A DNA stretch of 29,124 nt. Origin: Monoraphidium neglectum (Eukaryota; Chlorophyta; Chlorophyceae; Sphaeropleales; Selenastraceae). Where the stretch lies: positions 1 through 29,124 of the forward strand of contig NW_014013344.1 in NCBI RefSeq assembly GCF_000611645.1. The letters run 5' to 3'. Positions 21,382 to 29,124 of this stretch are shown here, piece after piece. The position numbers were made by a program, and so were the translations under genes. Position 1 is the first letter of the stretch. Each line of letters begins with the position of its first letter. Below the pieces are notes generated by a model that worked only from the letters and a program-made list of their open reading frames with translations, made no database searches and was not told the DNA's origin.

Positions 21382-22787
21382 TCAGTCGCTGTCGTGGCTC
21401 ATTTTGTCGATCGCGGTGAAGTAAGCGTAGTCCGCCCTGCGCGATTCCAGGCGTCAGGGTTGGTGAGGCGACCGCTGGGCCTTGGCCACACCCAGCCGCG
21501 GCTGCAGTCGGCGGCAGCCGCGCGGCTGGTTGTGACAGCACCGGCAGCATGCCAGCACAGGTGCATCCCGGTGCACCTCACACATCGCCAATCGATACGT
21601 GGAGCGCTATACGCCAGTGCCATCAACAACAAGGCCCTGGTATTGTGGATGTGGCTCAGCGTAACGCAGCAAGCGCTGCTACCCAGCATGCACCCCAGCC
21701 CCACCTGGCCCTGTTCAGCAGCCACTCGAGCCGCGCCGCCTGCTTCTGCTCGTTCGCAATTTCCGCCTCCAGCATGGACTGCCGCTCCACCAGGCGCCGC
21801 AGGGTGGCGCGGCTGGTGTGCAGCGCCGTGACGAGCATCTCCTCCACAGGCTTCAGCGGGCTGTATGCGTACAAGCAGGTTTTGGCGAACGCAAGGACGT
21901 TGTGGCTTCACGGTGCATTCTCTTTCCAACACTTGCGGCGGCCAGACCTCACCAGGAAGAGCAGCATTTTGTCAACACCAACACAACGGCCGCTGTTTGC
22001 TCCAACCACAAGGTGTGGACAATTCGCGGTGCTCGTACGTAATATGAGTGCCTGCGCTCCTGAGGCGAACCAACCCAAGCGCCCCGCACGCCCCGCGTCG
22101 CTCACGAGTTGCGCTCCTCCTCCTCGCTTCTGCCCGCGTCGCCCAAGAGGGCGCCCTCGCCCCCGCTGCGCGACAGCGCGGCCTGCAGCGCCGCTGCAAA
22201 GTTGCTGTTAATCAGCCCCTCGTTGATGGCCGCCGGCACCTCCGTGTCTGTGTCAGGCTCCCGCGTGGTTGCGCGCCATGTTTGCGCACGCTCCTGCACT
22301 GGCGACTCGGGCTCAGGGGCCTTCCCATTGCCATTGCCGTTCCCGTTCCCGTTGACGTTGGCCCGCCATGCGCTGATGCGGGCCTGCGTCGACGAGGTGG
22401 TCTGCGAATCCTGCTCCCGCCCATTGGCACGCCACGCGTGGGCGACGGGTGCGGCGCGAACGGGGCGGCAGACGCCCAGCTGTGGCGCCTGCAGTCACAC
22501 ATGAGGGTAATTCAAGGGCATGCTGATTGTCGGAGCAGTAGCTAAGTGGGCAGCGAGTGCGCCGGGGTGTGTGCGAGGTTGGATGCGCATCAAGCGTCCC
22601 CGACACTCGACATTGCCGGGCGCGGTGGGCCTGACGTGCCCCTACTCGCCATTCATGCATTCATAAATGCAGCAAGTCTATCACGCGGCAGCTTTGTGCA
22701 CGCAAAAGCGGCACAGCGCGGCAAGGAACATGATTCCTGTCTCACCCGCATCAGGGGACCAGAAACCCGAGCTTGAGCGCCTGACAT
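21382..22787 (-). CDS. Unrecognised coiled-coil protein with three W-R-A-[N/T] motifs
   Basis: I do not recognise this family. Four exons: 22787-22746, 22488-22106, 21860-21705, 21436-21382; 636 nt, 211 aa, all phases consistent and all borders GT..AG. The start codon opens a 14-residue first exon (MSGAQARVSGPLMR). Residues 32-89 hold three copies of a W-R-A-[N/T] motif: AWRANG (Trp33), AWRANV (Trp55), TWRATT (Trp85); copies 2 and 3 share a longer form, Q-x-R-x-x-x-W-R-A. An Asn-Gly run (about 60-69) separates copies 2 and 3. Then comes AAINEGLINSNFAAALQAA, an acidic stretch, and from about residue 142 a coiled coil (RRLVERQSMLEAEIANEQKQ, AARLEWLLNRA) ending in DYAYFTAIDKMSHDSD. No signal peptide or membrane segment. 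It is divergent from phytochelatin synthase. The consistent phases and single stop make a real gene likely; the function is unknown. Confidence 0.65.
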
Positions 22788-23705
22788 TGCACCAGTGGTC
22801 ATAATTGCGTGGTTTAGTGGCCCCGGGCAAGGCACTGCACAGGGTCTGCCGCGCTGCGTCACACCGGGTGTTGGTGCGTTTGATGAGGAGCCGCAATCTG
22901 CTCTATCAGAGAGCTTGGAGATTATGCAGAAAGTCTCTATACCCAATGGCTGGGATTGACCGCACTGCTGGCTGCAACAGCGGCAGATTCTGCAGGCAAC
23001 TTTGTGCTGGGCAGCCTCAGCTCCGAAACGAACGAGAGGCTGCAGTCCCGTCACTCGGTCAGCCCGTAATACATCATACAAGTTTTGGAAAGTCATTTCC
23101 GCAGGGCTCTGTGGCTTGGTGACTGGGTTGATCGCCTGGGGCCGTGCCGCAGCTTGATGCATGCACTCGTTTGCATGTGGGGTCTACATGCAGGCCGTAG
23201 ATGGTGTTGGTATCGGCCTGCTCGCCAGCGCACTGGACAGGAGGGCGCCATAGCAGCGATGCGAAGCAGCCCGTGGCATCACTCACAACCGTTGTAAGAT
23301 GCGACTCTGCTTCTTTTGGCCACTTGGTTTGTGCACCAAACAATGCTGCTACTCAACCTGAGGCGTTGTGTTCTGTCAGTGCTGCACTGAGCAACAGCGT
23401 GCTAGGGTGTGTCACACAATGCGAAGACGTGAGAAACGCTTGGTCAACGCGCATTATGGCGGTCAAGCGACGGTCATCACGCTGTCGCCCTTGCCCACCG
23501 CCTCGTAGCCTGCACACCTTGGGCTGGTATCTGTGCGACAGCACACACATTGCGTTATCACAATCAAATCATCGCCTCAGATGCGCCTCCCCTGCCCATG
23601 AGCTTGCTGGTGTTGCCGTACCTGCACAGCATAGAGCTGAAGAGCGTACCGCAGTGCCTGGCCCCGATCTGAAGCATTTGCCGGTGCCCGCATAACGCAA
23701 TCGTG
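22788..23705. other. Shared upstream region between divergent genes
   Basis: About 0.9 kb between the start codons of the minus-strand W-R-A repeat gene and the plus-strand phytochelatin synthase. It should contain both promoters and 5' UTRs. I see no clear TATA box, no conserved frame and no RNA gene. The region is less GC-rich than the flanking exons. Confidence 0.55.
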
Positions 23706-24134
23706 ATGCACGCCACGTTTTTGAGTACTACTGCTGTAAACCCAGCCAAAAGTCCTGCTGTCTCACAAATTCGCCGCGGCCCGCCGTTTATGGCTTTTCG
23801 AGGACTCGCGCAGCTGATCAACGTCTACCAGTTGCGTGCGCTTGCAGCTGCCTCAGCTGGCTGGACCGCTGCCACACCAGCGGTCGCTGCAGCGGCGCGG
23901 CGATACGTGCAGGCGTGCGCCCAGCGCACGGCAGGGTCGCTGGCGGCGATGGAGCAGCGCCCGCTCCCGCACGATCATGTAACCTCGGCAGCAAGCGAAG
24001 TACTCACCGGGGCCAGCGGTGACGGGGGTGGAGGCCGAGGCGTTGTGCCACACGCCGAGGACGCCTGCTGCAGCGGCAGCACAAACACAGCTGCCACCGC
24101 CGCCGCTCCAGCCCATGCGTCGGCCGCAGCCAGA

Positions 24135-24168
<34 letters not shown>

Positions 24169-27100
24169 TCGCCCAGCCATCAGGCGTGGCTCTACTCCAG
24201 CCTGCGCCCTTGCAGCGGGCGCCGTCGCCGACGCCGCTCGGCGTCAAGAAGACGTTCTACAAGCGCAAACTGCCCTGCCCGCCCGCGATCGAGTTCTCCT
24301 CTCCAGAGGGTGCGCGCCCCAGCTGGCCCCAGAGCCGCCCCGCCCCGTTGCCGCACCCGCTGCACCAGGGGCCGCTTAGCTGCATCATGGCGGCCGGCCG
24401 CGCCGCCCATGCGGGTCACGCCGCATGCATGTCGAACCGCAGCTGCATGCCTTGATTATGAACCGCGTCCCCGCCTGCCGTTTCGCCCTGCTCTGCATCG
24501 CGCACCATGTGCGCCCCTCCTCCCAAAGGTCGCAAGGTGTTTCAAGAGGCGCTGGAGGCCGGGACCATGACGGGCTTTTTCAAGTTGGTTGAGCAGCTGA
24601 GGTATGTTAATATGGGGTGGGGGTTTCCTGGCGGCGGCGGGCAGGTCTGCTGCTGGCTTGTGAAGGGGGGTGTTGAAAAGGGAGGCTGGCGTCGGGAACC
24701 CGCCTGCACCCGAGGCCCCGGCCGCCACGCGGGGCCGCCCTCACCCTCCCGCCCGCCCGCGTACGTGCCTCCATGCAGCTCATGAGCTGCCACGCCCCAC
24801 TGCCCCCCGCACATCACCCCTGCGCCTGCTGTGATAGACGCATCTCATGTTTCCCACACGCGCGTGCAGTACCCAGGACGAGCCAGCGTTCTGCGGCCTG
24901 GCCAGCCTGGCTATGGTGCTCAATGCGCTGTCGATAGACCCGCGACGAACCTGGAAGGGCAGCTGGCGGTGGTTCCACGAGAAGCTGCTCGACTGCTGCC
25001 TGCCGCTGGACAAGGTTGCGGCGGAGGGAATCGTGCTTTCGCAGGTGGCGCCCGCGCGCGCGTGATTGCGTCTTTGTGTGTTTGCGTTTGCGTTCGTGTG
25101 TGTATGTGTGTATGTGTTTGTGTGCGTGTGGGTGGGTGGGCGCATGTGGGCGCGTATGGGCGCATGTGGTGGTGGTCGTCGTGGGGTGTCAGGGTACTGG
25201 GGTGTTTCAGGGGCCAATTGTGAAGATTTGGGAACATGGGTGTGTGTAATTAGCGGTGTGTGTGTGTGTGGGAGGGGGTGCAGATGGTGATACGCGGGCG
25301 CTGCTTGGGGTCGCCTTGGATACTCGGCTATCTTGTGGACCGCGCACTCGCCCGTGCTGCTCCTGCCATGAGCACGCCCACGCATGCTGCACACACCCCG
25401 TCCTTGCCCACCAACCCCCTTCCCCCGCGCCCTCCAGGCCGCGTGCCTGGCGAAGTGCAACGGCGCGCGCGTCGAGCTGCACCGCGCCGGCAGCTTCACG
25501 CTGGAGGACTTCCGGCGGCAGCTGCTGGACTGCGCCGCCAGCGGGGAGGAGCATGTCGTGGTGTCCTACAGCCGGCGGACTTTCCTGCAGACCGGGGACG
25601 GGCATTTCAGCCCGATCGGCGGCGTCCACGCCGGCAGGGACTTGGCGCTGATCTTGGACACGGTGGGTGGGGGGTATGGGGTTGGGGCAGCAGGGGGAAG
25701 GGGGTTTTGCTAGGTGGCAGGGGAGGTTGAGTTTGTCACGCTGTCGATGATAGGGGAGCATGGTCTAGACGGCATGGTGGGTGGGTCAGGGGTGGCAGGT
25801 GGGTTGTGCGACTTGGTTGGGGCCAGCCGTGGGCGTCGGTTGTGGGGCGTGGGGCGAAGCCGGAGCAAGCCACCGTACGGCCGTCGCGCTCGCCGCCTCT
25901 CATTCGCCACCTTCAACACCCAACCCCGCGACACGAGGCAGCACCATCGCCCCAAACCACACTCCCCGAATACGTGCCTTCTCAACTTGTGCCCCCTCCC
26001 TTTCCTCGTCCTGTGTCATTGTGCTCCCCCCCCCACCAGGCGCGCTTCAAGTACCCGCCCCACTGGGTCCCCATCCCGCTGCTGTTCGAATCCATGGCCG
26101 CCGTCGACCCCTCCACCGGCCAGCCGCGCGGCTTCCTGCGCCTCGCCGTGCAGGAGTGGCCCGACAGCGTGCTCTTCACGCTCGAATTGCAAAGGGGCGC
26201 GTGGCGCGAGGCGGCGCGGTGGGGGCACGAGGAAGCGCCGGCGGAGGTCGAGGTGCGCGGGGCCAGGGGGGCGTGGAGCAGAGGGGGACGGGGCCCTCGC
26301 CCGCTCCTGGGTAGTGGTGCTGTGTTGTTGAGCAGGGCAGGCATGCGAGGCCGGGCCCAGGTGCCGATCAAGCAGCTGGCTTGGGTTGTGCTTGCAGCAT
26401 CCCCCGACACCCTCGCCGCTGGTCTGGCGCCGCGCTGCCGCCGCCGCCGCCCCGTCGCCGTCAGGCCCTCGCGCGCGCCGGCGCGGCCGAGCCGGCCGCG
26501 ATCCTCCGGCGCCTGGCGGCGTCCGCGCCTCTGCCCAGCATCGGCTCGTTCGTGGCGGTGCGGTACGCGTCGGCGCAGTGCGCCAAGGACAGGTGCGTGC
26601 CGCACGCGGTGAGGCAGCAGGTGCTGGAGGAGCTGCGGGCGACGCCGCTGTACCAGGTGCGCGGTCTACCAGGGACCTGCATGCGTTTGCATGCTTGCAT
26701 GCGGGCTTGCCCCTGGGTGCGGCGCCACGCGCCTCGGCGTCGGGGCCGGGCGTGTGGGCTGTGCTGCTGGCCAGAGTGCTGCGCAGCTGCTCCTGCGTCG
26801 GTGGGCGGCACCTGGGGTCACCTCGACGCGTGGTGTGTTGTTTATGGGCGGCAGGCCTTCCAGGCTATTGATCTTGAGGCCGCGCCCACTTGCTGGCAGG
26901 CCAGCTGAAGCAGCACTGATTCAGGGAGCTTTGTCTTGGACGGCGCAGCACCTTCAGGCGACGAACCCCCTGGCGGCCTAGCCCCTGGCCACTCATTATT
27001 CATCGGCTGCCGCGCTGCGACGCCGCGAACTGCCCCCTCCTTCCCCACCACCTCAGCTGGTGTCCGACCTGCTGCAGGGCAACCCCGAGGCCGCCCGCCT

Positions 27101-27461
27101 CGAGTTCGCGGCTGAGAGGTTGTGCATGCTGCTGCTGCTGCAGCCGCCCTCCGCGTGGGCGCCCGCCGCGGCCTGGGCGGACCCCGGGCAGCACGCCCAG
27201 TGGCAGAAGCTGCTGGAGACGTCTGCGGTGAGCATACTGGAGTCCGAAGCCAAGTATCTGCGCCACCAGTTCAGCCACATCGGGGAGGTCATCGCGGGCG
27301 GCGGCGACCACGCCGTCGAGGACTGCGGCACGTGCACGCCGCCCAAGCGGGGCGGCGGCGGCGGCGGCGGCGCTGGGGGCGGCGGCGGGGGCGCAGGGGA
27401 GGGGCTGGGCGGGCCGTGCGGCCCTGTTGATGAGCACCAGGGGACTGGCTGCTGCCATTAG
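23706..27461 (+). CDS. PCS1: Phytochelatin synthase (glutathione gamma-glutamylcysteinyltransferase)
   Basis: Makes (gamma-Glu-Cys)n-Gly metal-binding peptides from glutathione when heavy metals are present. Seven exons: 23706-24309, 24529-24601, 24870-25044, 25438-25662, 26040-26252, 26465-26656, 27057-27461; 1,887 nt, 628 aa, all phases consistent. The papain-like core begins near residue 180 ([21 protein letters not shown] region). The catalytic Cys is Cys234 ([11 protein letters not shown]), His340 ([10 protein letters not shown]) and Asp358 (LALILDT); the spacings 106 and 18 equal those of Cys56, His162 and Asp180 in the Arabidopsis enzyme. [13 protein letters not shown] follows the Asp as in the family. 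The variable C-terminal part carries a CGTC motif, a Gly-rich linker and a final GCC. The first ~175 residues are extra: an Arg/Ala-rich leader (possibly organellar targeting) and a poly-Ala run. The start could instead be the ATG at 23790. The family is certain; the N-terminus is not. Confidence 0.95.
24136..24168. repeat. (GCG)n tract coding poly-Ala
   Basis: Consecutive GCG codons give about 11 Ala in the N-terminal extension of the phytochelatin synthase, just before the catalytic domain. It is typical replication-slippage sequence in a GC-rich genome. Confidence 0.85.
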
Positions 27462-28470
27462 CGTATATGCAGGCGGCCCGGCGTCCCGCATGCACTGTTT
27501 GTTGGTTGTGTGGTGTTTTCCATACTACAGTACTCGACATCTCGCCGATAAATACGGCCGCCTTTTGAACCAACAACCGCTGCACGCACCTGCGCACGCC
27601 GCAATTTGAGCACTGTGTGTGCTCCAGGCCACATGGCATACAAAAATACTGGCGGCGTGCATGGCAGGGAGTTATACCAACCTTTCCCTCGGTGTTTTGT
27701 GTGTGTACGGTCGAACTTAACCACCGCAGGGCTCCCATGCTCTGTTTGCATCAGTGACTCGCTCTCCTTGCTTCGGTTGCAAGCGCTGCAGCCAGCATTG
27801 CTGTCTTGGGTCGGTTCCTTTTGCCACAAGGGTGCTGCATGCCACACACACTGCTCAATCAATGTTGGGTCTCGGCCCCAACAACAGCCACCTTCTCTTC
27901 GTCCTGCTGCGCACATTTCCAAGCTCATCACGATGGTGCTGGGATGAATCGCCAGGGCGCATGACTGTAACAACTTGCAATGGTGAGACTCATTGGTTCG
28001 CAACAACCAACCGGCCGGTCAAGGACACAATAAAGCTCAACAGAAAAACAGCTACAATGGACCGTGATGAATTGCAAGGTGCAGGAGTTGGCAGCCATTG
28101 CAGCGGCGGTGCAGGGGCGACCGCCCCCGCGAGCTTGCAGGAATGGAGAGAGTCGTGGCCGTCTGCAGCATTGTTCGCAACGCATTGGTTTGGTGCCGCT
28201 ATTGAGAGACCATGATGATACAAAGAGCGCTTGACCACAGTCAAAGGGCGGCCCCCAAGGCCACCTCCAAGCACAAAAAAAAACTGCACGACGGGCAGCA
28301 ACTCCAGGCGCAACACGCACCATGTACAACGCGGAAACCAGCACGCGCGAATCAACCTCGCCGCCGCATTCCCCTCTCCTCGCTGCACGTCGCCCCCGCT
28401 CAGCCCAGTAGCGCATGGGCGCAGGCCTGGCCCGGACCAGTCCAGAACGAGCGGCCAGCAGCCAGCCGGT
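27462..28470. other. Convergent intergenic region (3' UTRs)
   Basis: About 1 kb between the stops of phytochelatin synthase (plus) and the CCDC97-like gene (minus). There is a TGTAA on the plus strand at 27966-27970; I find none on the minus strand for the CCDC97-like transcript. No supported gene or RNA. Open frames here show no family resemblance. Confidence 0.6.
27966..27970 (+). terminator. Putative TGTAA polyadenylation signal of phytochelatin synthase
   Basis: TGTAA on the plus strand about 505 nt past the phytochelatin synthase stop. Position fits a chlorophyte 3' UTR; the pentamer is the only support. Confidence 0.35.
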
Positions 28471-29124
28471 CTAGTCCACGCCCTCCATGACGTCATCGAA
28501 GTACGCGTCCTCAGCGTCCTGGTCCTGCTGGCGCCTGACGTGCTCCTCGTCGTCGAGCGACGCGTCGGCGTCGATCTGCAGGTTCGTGCGTGGGAGCCCG
28601 TGCGTGTTTTGGGCTTGCGGGTCTGCTGCGCATACTAAAGGAGGGGATTCCCTGGCGGCGGGCACGCTAAGAACACTAACTGCACATGTCGTCGAGGTGC
28701 AATAGGTGAGCAGCGGAGGGGCGCGCCCAGCGCCTCGCCCTGGCGTACCACGCACCTCTGAGTAATCCACGTAATCTTTGTCTTCCCCGCACAGAAACCG
28801 TCCGCGCATGTCCATCAGAAACTCACGCCGCCGCTGCGCCGCCTGTGCCGCGTCCGGCGACCCGACTGCCGCCCCGCCCGCCGCCGCCTCGCTGCCCGGC
28901 CCGGCCGCGCCGTTGGCGCCGTCGCATCGGCGATTGTCCTGCACCGGCTGCGGCGCCGCCGCGTCCGCCGGCACCGGCGCCGGCCCAAAGTCGTCGCTCT
29001 CTTCCTCTGACATCTGAGCGTCGTCCTGCGCCTGCTCGGCTTCCAGCCGCACCTGCGCCTGCGCCGCGTCGTGGGCGCGCAGCAGGCTGTGCGCCCACGA
29101 CTCGCCGCCGGCCGGCGGGCCCGC
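28471..29124 (-). CDS. CCDC97-like (DUF2052) protein, C-terminal part
   Basis: CCDC97 proteins are nuclear, acidic, and reported with the SF3b part of the spliceosome. Two exons are visible: 29124-28756 (open to the window edge) and 28575-28471, joined in phase 0, giving 157 residues to the stop. The diagnostic C-terminal block is present: RRREFLMDMRGRFLCGEDKD followed by YVDYSE, then across the intron IDADASLDDEEH and, near the end, DAEDAYFDDVMEGVD. This matches the family pattern of a RRF..G.D..FDYS..D block followed by an acidic DAE.RYFD tail. The middle is an acidic, Ala/Gly-rich linker (MSEEESDDFG onward) that looks disordered. The N-terminal part lies right of the window. Confidence 0.78.
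   Translation of the reverse strand, partial: AGPPAGGESWAHSLLRAHDAAQAQVRLEAEQAQDDAQMSEEESDDFGPAPVPADAAAPQPVQDNRRCDGANGAAGPGSEAAAGGAAVGSPDAAQAAQRRREFLMDMRGRFLCGEDKDYVDYSEVRGTPGRGAGRAPPLLTYCTSTTCAVSVLSVPAARESPPLVCAADPQAQNTHGLPRTNLQIDADASLDDEEHVRRQQDQDAEDAYFDDVMEGVD

Noticed and set aside
22808..22870. tRNA-like start (GCGTGGTTTAGTGG, resembling an A box)
   Set aside because: No B box (GGTTCGA-type) and no cloverleaf pairing within the next 60 nt.
22653..23162. Minus-strand open frame containing MTFQNLYDVLRADRVTG, upstream of the W-R-A gene
   Set aside because: Overlaps the first exon of the W-R-A gene in the same frame, but the region upstream of the 22787 ATG has no family resemblance and contains a Cys-rich, uneven stretch; more likely 5' UTR/promoter than coding.
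23162..23168. TGCACTC, resembling a metal-response element core (TGCRCNC), upstream of phytochelatin synthase
   Set aside because: A single degenerate 7-mer is expected by chance in 0.9 kb, and the animal MTF-1 element is not established for algae.
24542..25237. Minus-strand His/Thr-rich frames opposite phytochelatin synthase introns
   Set aside because: They arise from translating (CA)n and C-rich intron sequence; no family resemblance.
26386..26871. Alternative frames across phytochelatin synthase exon 6
   Set aside because: Only the frame entered at 26465 keeps phase with exons 5 and 7 and gives a normal helical sequence; the others are Arg/Gly-rich.

Overview
This window is nuclear DNA from a GC-rich, intron-rich green alga, most likely a core chlorophyte (Chlamydomonadales/Sphaeropleales type). 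Evidence: small exons (often 40-250 nt) joined by introns of roughly 80-440 nt with GT..AG borders, GTGAGT/GTGCGT-type donors, strong C/G third-position bias, alanine/glycine/glutamine low-complexity runs in proteins, (TG)n/(GA)n microsatellites in introns, and TGTAA (the chlorophyte polyadenylation signal) downstream of several stops. There are no bacterial operons, no rRNA or tRNA gene that I can support, no CRISPR and no recognisable transposon. Exon models below were built by hand from reading frame, splice-site phase and family similarity; no alignment or RNA data were available.

Layout, left to right: (1) 1-5008, minus: the N-terminal ~1,440 residues of a separase-like TPR/helical-repeat protein, running off the left edge (5 exons, the last at least 2,974 nt). 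(2) 5840-11021, minus: complete ATP-type phosphoenolpyruvate carboxykinase (15 exons, 599 aa). (3) 11754-14458, minus: complete TMX2-like thioredoxin-fold membrane protein (8 exons, ~259 aa) lacking a CxxC site. (4) 15626-20048, minus: complete CCDC81-like protein with two HU-type domains and a long uncharacterised C-terminal part (12 exons, ~640-680 aa). (5) 21382-22787, minus: small unrecognised coiled-coil protein (4 exons, 211 aa) with a repeated W-R-A-[N/T] motif. (6) 23706-27461, plus: complete phytochelatin synthase (7 exons, 628 aa) with an N-terminal extension. (7) 28471-29124, minus: C-terminal part of a CCDC97 (DUF2052) protein, running off the right edge.

Six of the seven genes lie on the minus strand. 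Genes 5 and 6 are divergent and share a ~0.9 kb upstream region; genes 6 and 7 converge. The genes do not form a pathway: they cover chromosome segregation (separase), gluconeogenesis/C4-acid decarboxylation (PEPCK), ER redox-fold biology (TMX2), centrosome/cilium-type biology (CCDC81), metal detoxification (phytochelatin synthase) and spliceosome-associated biology (CCDC97). The least explained parts are the C-terminal two thirds of the CCDC81-like protein and the W-R-A repeat protein.
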